In this document: in pieces, positions 13,939 to 22,804 of the stretch | How the letters are laid out: every line of letters starts with the position of its first letter | How positions within the stretch are numbered: position 1 is the first letter of the stretch | Assembly: GCA_035316325.1 (NCBI GenBank) | Contig: DATHJB010000002.1 | Span: forward strand, 1 to 36,199 | From: Acidimicrobiales bacterium | GTDB lineage: Bacteria; Actinomycetota; Acidimicrobiia; Acidimicrobiales; VFJN01 | Direction: 5' to 3' | DNA length: 36,199 nt | The notes under the pieces: generated by a model | Database searches by the model: none | The model's input: only the letters and a program-made list of their open reading frames with translations | Told to the model about the DNA's origin: nothing | Translations under genes and position numbers: made by a program

Positions 13939-14831
13939 TCGCCTCGCTCGGCCCCGAGGGCTCCTTCGCCTGGTACCTGACGATCGGCATGGTGGCCACG
14001 GTGAACCCGTGCGGGTTCGCCATGCTGCCCGCCTACCTGTCGTACTTCATGGGCCTCGACAGCTCCGCCGACGACGCGCTGCACGACGCCGGCCTGCGCC
14101 GGGCGGCCCGTGTCGCCCTCGCCGTGTCGGCCGGCTTCCTGGCGGTGTTCGCCGTGGCAGGGACGCTGGTGAAGGCGTCGTCGCTGCCGGTCTACGAGTA
14201 CGCGCCCTGGATCTCGGTGGTGATCGGCGTGAGCCTGGTCGCCCTCGGCGTCGCCATGCTCGCGGGCTGGGAGCCGACGCTCCGCTGGCTACCGGCACCG
14301 GGGGGCGGCACACGCAACGGCCAGCGGGAGCGCACCGTGCGGGCCATGTTCGTGTTCGGCGTGTCCTACGCCGTGGCCTCGATCGGCTGCACGCTGCCCA
14401 CGTTCCTTGTCGCCGTGTCGGGGACGATGGAGCGCGAGTCGTTCGTCGACGGGGTGGTGGTGTTCGGCATCTACGCCCTGGGCATGGGCCTGGTGCTCAC
14501 CGCGCTCACGGTGTCGATGGCGCTGGCCCGCACGTCGGTGCTGCGGCTGCTGCGCTCCGCCCAGCCCTACATCCACTCGATCTCGGCGGCGCTGGTGACG
14601 CTCGCCGGCGTGTACGTCGCCTACTTCGGGATCCTCGAGGTGCGCACCGACCGGGCCGACGGGCCGAACGTGCCGTCGTCGGGCGTGGTCGACGTGGTCA
14701 CCGGCTGGTCGCAGGACGTCGCCGAGACGATCCGCTCGATCGGCGCCGTGGAGATCGGCGTCGCCGTCGCGGCCCTGCTGGGCCTCGGTCTCGCCTGGAC
14801 CGCACGGCCCAGGCGAGACACGGAGCCCTGA
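13935..14831 (+). CDS. ccdA: CcdA/DsbD-type transmembrane thiol-disulfide transporter
   Basis: 298 aa integral membrane protein that passes reducing equivalents from cytoplasmic thioredoxin across the membrane to the TlpA-like partner. The two redox cysteines are C26 in VNPCGFAMLPAYLSYF and C152 in SIGCTLPTFL, each at the start of a membrane segment in the first and second repeat of the DsbD core. Between the repeats is a cytoplasmic loop of about 20 residues (PAPGGGTRNGQRERT), and the C terminus adds a further membrane segment after an extracellular linker, so it is longer than a minimal CcdA. Start GTG 13935 overlaps the TGA of the thioredoxin gene. The gene is convergent with the compatible-solute operon, 10 nt apart. 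Confidence 0.9.
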   Translation: MIASLGPEGSFAWYLTIGMVATVNPCGFAMLPAYLSYFMGLDSSADDALHDAGLRRAARVALAVSAGFLAVFAVAGTLVKASSLPVYEYAPWISVVIGVSLVALGVAMLAGWEPTLRWLPAPGGGTRNGQRERTVRAMFVFGVSYAVASIGCTLPTFLVAVSGTMERESFVDGVVVFGIYALGMGLVLTALTVSMALARTSVLRLLRSAQPYIHSISAALVTLAGVYVAYFGILEVRTDRADGPNVPSSGVVDVVTGWSQDVAETIRSIGAVEIGVAVAALLGLGLAWTARPRRDTEP

Positions 14832-14841
14832 CGACGTCTCG

Positions 14842-15783
14842 TCAGTTCAGGTTGTGGTCGGACAGCCAGTCGGCGGCGATGTCCGCGGCGTCTTCCTTGT
14901 CGATGTCGTAGCGCTTGTTGAGGTCGGTGAGATCCGTGGTGGTCAGCTCGGCCGACACGCTGTCGAGCAGGGCGGCCAGGTCCGCGCCGTAGGCGTCGGA
15001 CAGCTCCTGGGTCGCCACCGGCAGCACGTTGTCGGCGGCGAGCATCTGCTTGTCGTCCTCCAGGAGGACCCAGCCCTCGTCCGCGATGCGCCCGTCGGTG
15101 GAGAACAGCAGCGCCACGTCGATGGCGCCCTCCTCCAGCGACGTCGGGATCACGCCCGTGTCGAGCGGCGTGAAGTTGGGCGTCAGGTCGAGGCCGTAGA
15201 CCTCCTGCAGGCCCGGGATGCAGAAGGCGTTCTCCTCGCAGTCCTGCGGCGCGCCGAGCGACAGGTCCTGGCCCTTCTCGGCCAGGTCGGACAGCGTCTC
15301 GATCCCCAGCTCGTCGGAGGTCTCCTGGGTGATCACGAACGCGTTGGTGTTGACGGCGTCCGACGGCTCGAACGCCACCAGCGCGGGGTCGTTGTCCTCC
15401 AGGAACGGCGTCAGCAGGTCGAACGTCGCCGCGGCATCGCTGGTGGCGACACCCGGCTCTCCACCAGCCTGCTCGTTGAGGAACTCGACCTCCGATGCCA
15501 GGTAGTCGGGTGCCAGGTTCACGTCGCCGCTCTCGAACGCGGCGAAGAGCAGGTCACGGAACCCGCCCAGCGACTGGGTGTCGGCCTGGAAGCCGTCGGC
15601 CTCGAGGGCCTGCTTGTAGATCTCGGCGAGGATGGCCGACTCGCCGAAGTCCTGGGCGCCGATCTGCACGGTCGGGCCCTCCCGATCGGCCGTGGCCGTG
15701 TCGTCGTCGTCGCCACACGCCGTGGCCACCAGGCCGAGCGCGAGCACGACGATGGCGGCGACCACCTTGCGCTGTCGTTTCAT
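14842..15783 (-). CDS. glycine betaine/choline-type substrate-binding lipoprotein (OpuAC/OpuCC family)
   Basis: 313 aa binding protein of an OpuC/OsmU-type transporter. It begins with a lipoprotein signal (KVVAAIVVLALGLVATAC), followed by an acidic linker and the OpuAC fold: VQIGAQDFGESAILAEIYKQALEADGF, LGGFRDLLFAAFESGDVNLAPDYL, and the C-terminal PVATQELSDAYGADLAALLDSVS...TTTDLTDLN. A cysteine pair in QDCEENAFCIPGLQ is likely a disulfide, as in related ProX/OsmF proteins. It is the last gene of its operon, and its ATG overlaps the stop codon of the second permease. The substrate could be glycine betaine, choline, carnitine or proline betaine. Confidence 0.92.
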   Translation of the reverse strand: MKRQRKVVAAIVVLALGLVATACGDDDDTATADREGPTVQIGAQDFGESAILAEIYKQALEADGFQADTQSLGGFRDLLFAAFESGDVNLAPDYLASEVEFLNEQAGGEPGVATSDAAATFDLLTPFLEDNDPALVAFEPSDAVNTNAFVITQETSDELGIETLSDLAEKGQDLSLGAPQDCEENAFCIPGLQEVYGLDLTPNFTPLDTGVIPTSLEEGAIDVALLFSTDGRIADEGWVLLEDDKQMLAADNVLPVATQELSDAYGADLAALLDSVSAELTTTDLTDLNKRYDIDKEDAADIAADWLSDHNLN

Positions 15784-16502
15784 GGGGTCTGTCCCTCCAC
15801 TTCTGGGTTGTCGAAAGAGCTCGGGCTGGCCCTCCGCCACGGCATCAGCCACCGCTGGGCCTGGGCGAAGAACCCGTCGGTCAGCAACGCCACCGCCGCG
15901 ACCAGGATCGCCGCGGCCAGCAGCGGGCCCTTGTCGGACCGGGTGAACCCGGCGACGATCGGCGAGCCCAGGCAGCGGAAGCCGACCAGGGAGCCCAGCG
16001 TCGCGGTGGCGATGATCTGGACGGCGGAGATGCGCAGGCCGGTGAGGATCAGCGGCATCGCCACCGGCACCTCCACCTTCCGGACCAGCTCACCCGGCTG
16101 CATGCCCATCCCCTGTGCCGCCTCGAGGGCGTCGTCCGGCACGTCGCGGATGCCGGTGTAGGTGTTGGTGAAGATCGGGGGCACGGCCAGCAGCACCAGG
16201 GCCACCAGCGTCGGCCAGAAGCCGAGGCCGAAGCCCCAGCGCAGCGAGAACGGCAGCAGCAGGGCGATCACCGCGAACGACGGCACGGCCCGGCCGATGT
16301 TCACGATCGACACCGCCAGCAGCGCGCCCCGCTTGACGTGACCCAGCACGATCGCCGGCGGCAGCGCCACGACCACGGCGATCGCCAGCGACGCGAACGA
16401 CAGCTGCAGGTGGGCCCACAGCAGCGACGGCAGGCCGTTGCGCCCGTGCCAGGCCGCGTCGGTGCCCAGGTAGTCCCACATCTGGCGCCAGGTCTCACCC
16501 AC
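15780..16502 (-). CDS. OpuC-type ABC permease 2
   Basis: 240 aa, BPD_transp_1 permease with about six membrane segments. The coupling loop is DDALEAAQGMGMQPGELVRKVEVPVAMPLILTGLRISAVQIIATATL, the typical form in OpuCB/OpuCD proteins (EAAxGMG). It starts with a short extracytoplasmic segment and GTG 16502, which lies 8 nt inside the preceding permease gene; its stop overlaps the binding-protein start. It should pair with the product of the gene upstream as a heterodimer. Confidence 0.9.
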   Translation of the reverse strand: MGETWRQMWDYLGTDAAWHGRNGLPSLLWAHLQLSFASLAIAVVVALPPAIVLGHVKRGALLAVSIVNIGRAVPSFAVIALLLPFSLRWGFGLGFWPTLVALVLLAVPPIFTNTYTGIRDVPDDALEAAQGMGMQPGELVRKVEVPVAMPLILTGLRISAVQIIATATLGSLVGFRCLGSPIVAGFTRSDKGPLLAAAILVAAVALLTDGFFAQAQRWLMPWRRASPSSFDNPEVEGQTP

Positions 16503-17247
16503 GGGCGCCCTCCCGGCTCACACCGGCGACCGACACGGCGCCGAGGGCGGGACGGCCGGGGTCGATCGGCACGACGCGCCGCGCCTTGCGGGCCCACGGC
16601 GTCGTCAGCCACTCGACCAGCACGAACAGCACGTCGAAGACGATCGCCAGCGCGACCGACAGCACGGTGCCCACCACCACCGGCGTGGAGAAGTCGCGGC
16701 TCAGGCCGTCGTTGATCAGGTCGCCGAAGCCGCCCTTGCCCACCAGCGCGGCGACCGTCACCAGGCCGACCGTGGTCACGGTGGCGATGCGCAGGCCGGC
16801 GACGATGGCGGGCACGGCCAGCGGCAGGTCGATGCGCAGCACCCGGCGCCAGCGCTCGTAGCCCATGCCGTCGGCCGCCTCCCGCACGTGCGCGGGCACG
16901 CCGTCGATGCCGGCGACGATGTTCCGCAGCAGGATCAGCAGCGTGTAGCCGACCAGGGCGATCTGGGCGGGCACGATGCCGAGGCCGGTGATCGGCACGA
17001 GGATGCCGAACAGCGCCAGGCTCGGGATCGAGTAGAGCACCGCACAGAACCCGGCCAGCGGGCCGTAGGTCCAGTGCCAGCGGGTGGCCAGCAGCGCCAT
17101 GCCCATGGCCAGCACGAAGCCGAGGCCCACCGCGAGGACGGTGAGCTGGACGTGCTCGACCGCGGCCTCGCGGATCTCGTCGAGGTGGTCCCCGACCCAG
17201 CTCCAGCGCACCAGCGGCTCGTCGGCCGCGAGCAGCACGGGGGTCAC
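16495..17247 (-). CDS. OpuC-type ABC permease 1
   Basis: 250 aa BPD_transp_1 permease. The coupling loop is AHVREAADGMGYERWRRVLRIDLPLAVPAIVAGLRIATVTTVGLVTVAALVG, and LYSIPSLALFGILVPITGLG is the characteristic OpuC membrane segment. Start GTG 17247 overlaps the TGA of the ATPase gene (GTGA). A C-terminal tail of about 30 residues beyond the last membrane segment is not seen in the partner permease. Confidence 0.9.
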   Translation of the reverse strand: MTPVLLAADEPLVRWSWVGDHLDEIREAAVEHVQLTVLAVGLGFVLAMGMALLATRWHWTYGPLAGFCAVLYSIPSLALFGILVPITGLGIVPAQIALVGYTLLILLRNIVAGIDGVPAHVREAADGMGYERWRRVLRIDLPLAVPAIVAGLRIATVTTVGLVTVAALVGKGGFGDLINDGLSRDFSTPVVVGTVLSVALAIVFDVLFVLVEWLTTPWARKARRVVPIDPGRPALGAVSVAGVSREGARG

Positions 17248-18359
17248 CCGGTGATGCCCTCGGCCAGGTCGTCGACGGTGAGCATCCCCCGGTAGCGCTC
17301 GTCGTCCTCCACCACGACGGCGACCCGGGTCCGCGACGTGACGATGCCGTCGAGCGCGGCCTTGAGCGACGTGCCCGGCGGGAACACCGCCAGGAACGGC
17401 CTGGCCTCCACGGCGCCGACCGTCGGGTCGCCGTTGAGGTCGGCCGCACCGACCCAGCCGAGCAGCTTCCCGGCGTCGCGCACGCCCACCCAGTCGACGT
17501 TGTTCGCCGCCATCACCGCCCGGGCCCGGTCCGGCGTGGCGTCCAGGTCGACCACCGGCCCCTCCCGCAGCGCCACGTCGTCGACGGTCAGCAGCGAGAG
17601 GCGCTTGAGGCCGCGGTCGTCGCCCAGGAAGTCGGCGACGAACTCGTTCGCCGGCTTGCGCAACAGCTCCTCGGGCGTGCCGACCTGCGCCAGGATGCCG
17701 CCCATGTTCAGGATCACGACGCGGTCGGCCAGCTTGATGGCCTCGTCGATGTCGTGGGTGACGAACACGATGGTCTTGTGGACGGTCCGCTGGATGTGCA
17801 GCAGCTCGTCCTGCAGACGGGCGCGCACGATCGGGTCGACCGCCGAGTAGGGCTCGTCCATCAGCAGGATCGGCGGGTCGGCCGCCAGCGCCCGGGCCAC
17901 GCCCACCCGCTGCTGCTGGCCGCCCGACAGCGCCGCCGGGTAGCGGCGCAGCAGGCCGCGGTCGAGGTCGAGCAGGCCCGCCAGCTCGTCGACCCGGGCG
18001 TCGATGCGATCGCGCTTCCAGCCCAGCAGCTCGGGGACGGTGGCGATGTTGTCGGCGACGCTGCGGTGCGGGAACAGGCCCGCCTGCTGGATCACGTAGC
18101 CGATCCCGCGGCGCAGCTCGTGGGCCGGCAGCGTGCGGGCGTCGACGCCGTGGATCCACACGGTGCCGCCGGTGGGCTCGACGAGCCGGTTGATCATCTT
18201 CAGCGTCGTGGTCTTGCCACAGCCGGAGGGGCCGACCAGCGCCACCAGCTCGCCGGTGGGGATCGACAGATCGAGCCGGTCGACTGCCGGTCTCGCCGCA
18301 CCCGGGTACTCCTTCGAGAGCTGCTCGAGGCGAATGGCGACGTCTGGCGTGGCCGACAT
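17244..18359 (-). CDS. OpuCA-type ABC ATPase with CBS-like domain
   Basis: 371 aa ATPase of a quaternary-amine (compatible solute) importer. Walker A is GPSGCGKT (43-50), the Q-loop is VIQQAGLFPHRSV, the signature is LSGGQQQ (144-150), Walker B is ILLMDEP (164-170), and the switch histidine is H202 in THDIDEA. The FVADFLGDDRGLKRLSLL junction is typical of ProV/OpuCA. The C-terminal 110 residues form a CBS pair (TPDRARAVMAANNVDWVGVRD... and TSLKAALDGIVTSRTRVAVVVEDDERYRGMLTVDDL), which in OpuA senses ionic strength or cyclic di-AMP. It is the first gene of the operon, with a TAGGGT box 7 nt before the ATG. Confidence 0.93.
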   Translation of the reverse strand: MSATPDVAIRLEQLSKEYPGAARPAVDRLDLSIPTGELVALVGPSGCGKTTTLKMINRLVEPTGGTVWIHGVDARTLPAHELRRGIGYVIQQAGLFPHRSVADNIATVPELLGWKRDRIDARVDELAGLLDLDRGLLRRYPAALSGGQQQRVGVARALAADPPILLMDEPYSAVDPIVRARLQDELLHIQRTVHKTIVFVTHDIDEAIKLADRVVILNMGGILAQVGTPEELLRKPANEFVADFLGDDRGLKRLSLLTVDDVALREGPVVDLDATPDRARAVMAANNVDWVGVRDAGKLLGWVGAADLNGDPTVGAVEARPFLAVFPPGTSLKAALDGIVTSRTRVAVVVEDDERYRGMLTVDDLAEGITG

Positions 18360-18366
18360 CGCTGGG

Positions 18367-18372
18367 ACCCTA
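18367..18372 (-). promoter_or_regulatory. -10 box TAGGGT, leaderless start of the OpuC-type operon
   Basis: TAGGGT on the minus strand ends 7 nt before the ATG at 18359. It overlaps the stop codon of the upstream transporter gene, so the operon can be transcribed separately from it. Confidence 0.5.
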
Positions 18373-20817
18373 CCCTCGCGTCACTCCGGTGCGGTCCAGT
18401 TCCCGACCCTGACCCTCGGAAATGCCGGCTATTCCGTGGGAAACCCAGCCGCGGCGGTCGGCCCAGACCAGCATCGGCGGCAGGATCACCAGAGCGCTCA
18501 GCAACGCCACGGTCACGTTCATGGCCACGACGATGCCGAAGTCGCGCAGCAGCGGCAGCGACGAGAAGGAGATCACCGCCACGCCGGCGATGGCCGTGCA
18601 CGCCGAGACGATGAACGCCCGGCCGGTGTGCTCGGCGGTCACGTCGACGGCCTCCCGAGGGGCCAGGCCGCGGCGGCGCTCCTCCAGGTAGCGCAGCAGG
18701 ATCAGCGACGTGAACTCGGTGCAGGCGGCGACGACGAGCGGGCCGCCGACCGCGGTCATCGGGCTGAGCTGCAGGTCGAACACCCACGCCACCAGCGACG
18801 CCGTGCCCACCGCGATCAGCACCGGCACCAGCGACAGCAGCGACCGCACGATGCTCTTGAGCCGCACCGCCAGGAAGATGCCGACGAAGCCGATCGCCAG
18901 GTAGGTGAGCAGGATGCGGTTGGACTCCAGGTTGTGGAGGAGGCCGACGCCCACCACCGCCAAGCCGGAGGGGGTGGCCTCGACGCCGGCCGGCGGGTCG
19001 ATCTGGGCGCGGATCTCGTCCACGTACACCGCGGTGTCCTCCAGCGACCCTGCCGCGGTGCGGAAGATGAGGTTGAGGGCGCCGTCGTCGGGGCGGGCCG
19101 TGGCCTTCTGGATGTCCTCGGGGGCGACGGCGTAGGCGGCGGCCACGTCGTCGCCGGTGGGCGCCAGCGTCGACGCACCCGGGATGTCGAGCAGGAAGCT
19201 CACGGTCGTCACCACCGACGAGGCGGTGAGCAGCTCGTCGGGCCGGTTGGTCAGCTCCTCGCGGGCGAAGCCGTCGACGAACGCCACGGTCTCGTCGTCG
19301 AACGCGTCGTCGGACTGGACGAAGATGCCCAGCTCCGACGACGAGCCCGTCTCCGACTTGAGCGTGTCGATCTTGCGGATCACGTCGCTGTCCTGGTTGA
19401 CCCAGCGCTCCGGGTCGGTCTGCAGGCTCAGGTCGTTCTCCACCGCCATGCCGCCGGCGAAGATCACCACGCTCGCCACCACCAGCCACAGCCCGATCCG
19501 GGAGGGCAGGCTTCCCAGCCACAGCACCAGGCGACCGAGCGGGCCCTCGGTGAAGTCGCGCCCCTTCGTCGGCGACCGGTACTCGCGGATGCCGAGGATC
19601 GAGAGCGGCATGATGATCGAGCAGAAGCAGATGGCGGCGATGCCGACCGCCAGCAGCAGGCCGAAGTCGCGGATCATCGGCACCTTGGCGAACTGCAGCG
19701 CCAGGAACGCGAACACCGCGTCGAACGTGACCACCAGCAGCGCGGGCCCGAGGTTGCGGGCCGTCTCCTGGATCGGGTGGTCCGCCCGGGCGACGATCAC
19801 CTCCTCCTCGATCCGGGAGTGCATCTGGATCGCGTAGTCGATGCCCACGCCGAGCATCACCGGCAGCCCGGCGATGGTGACCACCGACAGCGGGATGCCC
19901 AGGTAGCCCGCCAGCCCGAAGGCCCACACCACGCCCACGAGGATCACCCCGAGGGGCAGCAGCCGCCAGCGCACGTCGAACAGCACCAGCAGGATCAGCA
20001 CCATGATCGCCACCGCGATCGCGCCCAGCAGCAGCATGCCGCCGCGCAGGTAGTCGTTGAGCTGCTTCAGCAGCTCGGCGGCGCCGGTGGTGAGGACCGT
20101 GGCGTTCTGCATGTCCGCATCGGTGGCGTCGATCACGGCCTCGGCGGCGCGGCCCTCGTCTTCGAGCGAGGCGTTCCCGGTGAGCCGGCTGACCATCTGG
20201 GCGTGGCCTTCGTCGGGGAAGAACGGCAGCAGCGACTTGCGGACGTCCCCCTGGTTGTCGTGCAGGAGGAAGTCGACCCACTGGGGGTTGTCGAGCGTGT
20301 GCTCGCCCGCGACGGCGTTGATGCGCTGGAGCGTGGCGAGCCCGTCGGCGGTGCGGATCTGGGCCTTGGCGGGATCGGTCTCGCGGCCGGCGGCGCCCAG
20401 CAGGATCCCGCCGGCGACGCTGTCGGCCGGGTTGCCCGAGTCGCTCTGCACCAGGTTGTCGGTGAACTCGAGGGCGGTGAGGGGGCTCACCACGTCGAGG
20501 ACGCCGCCGATGCCGCGCAGCTCCTTCTCCTGGGCGCGGAGGCGGGTGAGGTTGTCGGGCGTGAACAGGTCGAGCACCTGCTTGCCCTCGTCCATCGTGT
20601 AGAGCGTGACCATCGCCTGGCCACCGAACAGGCCCTGGTAGCGGACGTTGTCCTTGTAGACCTGCTCGTCCTTGTCGAGGTACGAGTCCTGGCCGGTGGC
20701 GAAGTCGAGGCGGGTGACCCCGAAGCCGAGCACCAGCGTGACGATGAGCCCGACCAGCGACACGACACCCGCGTGCTTGCCGAGGTTGAGGCCCAGCCAG
20801 GCCCAGAGACGCTGCAT
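18370..20817 (-). CDS. RND-superfamily (MMPL/HpnN-like) transporter
   Basis: 815 aa membrane transporter with the two-fold RND layout: an N-terminal membrane helix (17-38), a large outside loop, a block of about five helices (near 258-420), a second anchor helix and loop, and a second helix block (near 630-795). Characteristic segments are GLPVMLGVGIDYAIQMHSRIEEE (helix 4 with the Gly-Asp-Tyr of the proton relay) and LVVAACTEFTSLILLRYLEERRRG. In the second repeat the Asp is replaced by TEFT, so the relay is asymmetric. Related proteins export lipids, hopanoids or hydrophobic compounds; the substrate here is unknown. It overlaps no partner gene and has its own -10 box. Confidence 0.88.
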   Translation of the reverse strand: MQRLWAWLGLNLGKHAGVVSLVGLIVTLVLGFGVTRLDFATGQDSYLDKDEQVYKDNVRYQGLFGGQAMVTLYTMDEGKQVLDLFTPDNLTRLRAQEKELRGIGGVLDVVSPLTALEFTDNLVQSDSGNPADSVAGGILLGAAGRETDPAKAQIRTADGLATLQRINAVAGEHTLDNPQWVDFLLHDNQGDVRKSLLPFFPDEGHAQMVSRLTGNASLEDEGRAAEAVIDATDADMQNATVLTTGAAELLKQLNDYLRGGMLLLGAIAVAIMVLILLVLFDVRWRLLPLGVILVGVVWAFGLAGYLGIPLSVVTIAGLPVMLGVGIDYAIQMHSRIEEEVIVARADHPIQETARNLGPALLVVTFDAVFAFLALQFAKVPMIRDFGLLLAVGIAAICFCSIIMPLSILGIREYRSPTKGRDFTEGPLGRLVLWLGSLPSRIGLWLVVASVVIFAGGMAVENDLSLQTDPERWVNQDSDVIRKIDTLKSETGSSSELGIFVQSDDAFDDETVAFVDGFAREELTNRPDELLTASSVVTTVSFLLDIPGASTLAPTGDDVAAAYAVAPEDIQKATARPDDGALNLIFRTAAGSLEDTAVYVDEIRAQIDPPAGVEATPSGLAVVGVGLLHNLESNRILLTYLAIGFVGIFLAVRLKSIVRSLLSLVPVLIAVGTASLVAWVFDLQLSPMTAVGGPLVVAACTEFTSLILLRYLEERRRGLAPREAVDVTAEHTGRAFIVSACTAIAGVAVISFSSLPLLRDFGIVVAMNVTVALLSALVILPPMLVWADRRGWVSHGIAGISEGQGRELDRTGVTRG

Positions 20818-20825
20818 CTCTGGCG

Positions 20826-20831
20826 AAGCTA
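20826..20831 (-). promoter_or_regulatory. possible -10 box TAGCTT of the RND gene
   Basis: TAGCTT on the minus strand ends 8 nt before the ATG at 20817, in the 18-nt gap after serS. Confidence 0.35.
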
Positions 20832-20835
20832 CCGG

Positions 20836-22143
20836 TCAGTTGGCCGGTAGCTGCTCGATGCCTCCGAGATACGGGCGCAGCGCGTCGACCACCGCGATCC
20901 TGCCGTCGGCCTGGCGGTGGGTCTCCAGGTAGGCGGCCACCGTGCGGGGCCAACCCATCGCCGAGCCGTTCACCGTGTGGCACACCTCGTTCGACTTCGC
21001 CTTGCCGTCGGGGCCGGCCACCGGGCGGTAGCGGATGTTGGCGCGGCGGGCCTGGTAGTCGCCGAACCACGACACCGACGACACCTCGAGCCACATGTCG
21101 ACGCCGGGCGCGTAGGCCTCGATGTCCCAGGTGCGGCGGGCCGAGTTGCCCAGGTCGCCGGTGCAGAGGTCGAGCACCCGGTAGGCCAGGCCCAGCGCCT
21201 GCAGGACCGCCTCGCTGCGGGCGAGCACGTCGTCCTGACAGGCGATGGCCGCCGGTTCGTCGGCGGCGAGGGCCAGCAGCTCGACCTTGTCGAACTCGTG
21301 GGTGCGGAGCAGGCCGCGGGTGTCCTTGCCGGCCGACCCGGCCTCGCGCCGGAAGCACGACGTGTGGGCCGTGTACCGCAGCGGGAGGGCGGCGCCGTCG
21401 AGCACCTCGTCGCGGTGCAGCGACGTGAGCGGCACCTCGGCGGTGGGGATGGCCCACAGGTCGTCGCGCTCGACGTGGTAGGCGTCGTCGTCGAACTTGG
21501 GGAGGTGGCCGGTCGAGATCATCGTCTCGGTGCGCACCAGCGTGGGCGGACGGATCTCCTCGTAGGCGTCGGCGTTGCGGTCGAGGCTGAACTGGATCAT
21601 GGCCCGCAGCAGACGGGCGCCCCAGCCCCGGTACATCACGAACATCGAGCCCGAGATCTTGGTGGCCCGCTCGATGTCGAGGATGCCCAGCTCGGTGCCG
21701 ATGTCCCAGTGGGGGACGCGCTGGTGCGCGGCGTAGGCGGCGGGGTCGTAGCCCTCGGTGCGGAGGACGACGTTGTCGGCCTCGGTGGCGCCGTCGGGGG
21801 CGGCGTCGCTGGGGAGGTTGGGGACGCGGAGCAGCAGCTGGCGGATCTCGTCGGCGAGGCGGTCGGCCTCGGCGGCCAGCGCCTTCTCCTGCTGGCCGAG
21901 CTCACGGCTCTCGGCCATCTTCGCCTCGGCCTCGGCGGTCTGGCCCTGGCCGCGGAGGCGCCCGACGTCCTTCGACACCGTCTTCACCTGCGCCCGCACG
22001 TCGTCGCGCTGCGCCGCCACCCGCCGCTGCTCGCCGTCGATCCCGACGATCCGGTCGATCGCCTCGGAGACGCCGGGGCCACGACGGTCGAGGGCGGTCT
22101 TGACCGCCTCGCTCTCCGAGCGGATCCGGCGTAGATCGAGCAT
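20836..22143 (-). CDS. serS: seryl-tRNA synthetase
   Basis: 435 aa class II synthetase that charges tRNA-Ser. Residues 1-110 form the N-terminal antiparallel coiled coil (LDLRRIRSESEAVKTALDRR...VSKDVGRLRGQGQTAEAEAKMAE) that grips the long variable arm. The catalytic domain has motif 2 in TSCFRREAGSAGKDTRGLLRTHEFDKVE, the serine-binding segment LGNSARRTWDIEAYAPG with WLEVSSVSWFGDYQARR, and motif 3 in NGSAMGWPRTVAAYLE. Length is normal. The ATG at 22143 is chosen for the LDLRRIR start typical of the family; a TACGCT box lies 6 nt upstream. Confidence 0.97.
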   Translation of the reverse strand: MLDLRRIRSESEAVKTALDRRGPGVSEAIDRIVGIDGEQRRVAAQRDDVRAQVKTVSKDVGRLRGQGQTAEAEAKMAESRELGQQEKALAAEADRLADEIRQLLLRVPNLPSDAAPDGATEADNVVLRTEGYDPAAYAAHQRVPHWDIGTELGILDIERATKISGSMFVMYRGWGARLLRAMIQFSLDRNADAYEEIRPPTLVRTETMISTGHLPKFDDDAYHVERDDLWAIPTAEVPLTSLHRDEVLDGAALPLRYTAHTSCFRREAGSAGKDTRGLLRTHEFDKVELLALAADEPAAIACQDDVLARSEAVLQALGLAYRVLDLCTGDLGNSARRTWDIEAYAPGVDMWLEVSSVSWFGDYQARRANIRYRPVAGPDGKAKSNEVCHTVNGSAMGWPRTVAAYLETHRQADGRIAVVDALRPYLGGIEQLPAN

Positions 22144-22149
22144 CGGCCG

Positions 22150-22155
22150 AGCGTA
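22150..22155 (-). promoter_or_regulatory. -10 box TACGCT, leaderless start of serS
   Basis: TACGCT on the minus strand is followed by 6 nt and the ATG; no Shine-Dalgarno sequence is present. Confidence 0.5.
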
Positions 22156-22318
22156 CCGGTGTCGTCTCCGCCGCTTCGACAGGGTTCCCGGCAGCCAGGG
22201 CGTGTCCTGTGGATCATGGCGCACGTCGTGCCGAGCCCCGAGGGCTGGGCCGTGGAGTCCTACCGGGCCAGCACCTGCTGACCCACCCCGGGTCGACCTC
22301 GAGTCCGGGTTGAGCTCT

Positions 22319-22324
22319 TACGGT
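22319..22324 (+). promoter_or_regulatory. -10 box TACGGT, leaderless start of SnoaL-like gene
   Basis: TACGGT is followed by GAGTGG and the ATG at 22331. Confidence 0.5.
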
Positions 22325-22330
22325 GAGTGG

Positions 22331-22759
22331 ATGGACGACGAGACCGACACCCGAGGGGCCGACATCCGGGGCATCGAGGCTCTGGTCGAGGACTACCGGG
22401 TGGGCTTCGCCACCCTCGACGCCGAGCGGCTCCTGGGGATCTGGGACCTGGACTACGACGTCGTCTACAGCCCCGTCGAGCTGATGCAGCCGGTCCGGGG
22501 TGCGCGGGGGCTCGACCGCTACTTCCGGGACGTCACCCAGGTGTTCGGTCGGGTGGTCGGCATGGACGTCGGCGACCTGACGATCGACGTGCTCGGCGAC
22601 GTGGCGTACGCCTTCTTCACCTTCCGGTTCGCCGCCGAGCGGCCCGACGGCACCGACTTCGCCGTCGTGGGCCGCAACACCCTCGTCGCCCACCGCGTCG
22701 GCGCCGCCTGGAAGGGCATCCACTGGCACGAATCCCTCACCCCTCCCACCGACCCCTGA
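22331..22759 (+). CDS. SnoaL-like / NTF2-fold protein
   Basis: 142 aa. The pattern fits a small cone-shaped NTF2 fold as in SnoaL, DUF4440 or ketosteroid isomerase proteins: helix IEALVEDYRVGFATLDAERLLGIWDLDYDVVYSPVEL, then RGLDRYFRDVTQVFG, and strands DLTIDVLGDVAYAFFTFRFAAE, RNTLVAHRVGAAWKGIHWHES. These include enzymes and dimeric binding proteins, so no reaction can be assigned. The next genes are an exporter pair 45 nt downstream with its own -10 box, so a link is uncertain. Confidence 0.75.
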   Translation: MDDETDTRGADIRGIEALVEDYRVGFATLDAERLLGIWDLDYDVVYSPVELMQPVRGARGLDRYFRDVTQVFGRVVGMDVGDLTIDVLGDVAYAFFTFRFAAERPDGTDFAVVGRNTLVAHRVGAAWKGIHWHESLTPPTDP

Positions 22760-22789
22760 CCGGTCGCCGGGGGTCGGCGGCGAGGGTTG

Positions 22790-22795
22790 TAGCGT
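22790..22795 (+). promoter_or_regulatory. possible -10 box TAGCGT before the ABC exporter
   Basis: TAGCGT ends 9 nt before the ATG at 22805; CGGAG between them could be a weak ribosome binding site. Confidence 0.4.
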
Positions 22796-22804
22796 CGGAG
22801 CGCC

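Noticed and set aside
14814-14841. CGAGAC...GTCTCG as a terminator between ccdA and the compatible-solute operon
   Set aside because: Only 6 bp with a 16-nt loop and no T run; too weak to list as a feature.
18133-21457. Very long open frames on both strands over the RND and serS genes (for example 18200-21457 minus and 18133-20850 plus)
   Set aside because: They are antisense or shifted frames kept open by high GC; they lack any family motif and are Arg/Gly/Ala-rich, whereas the RND and serS frames have full motifs.
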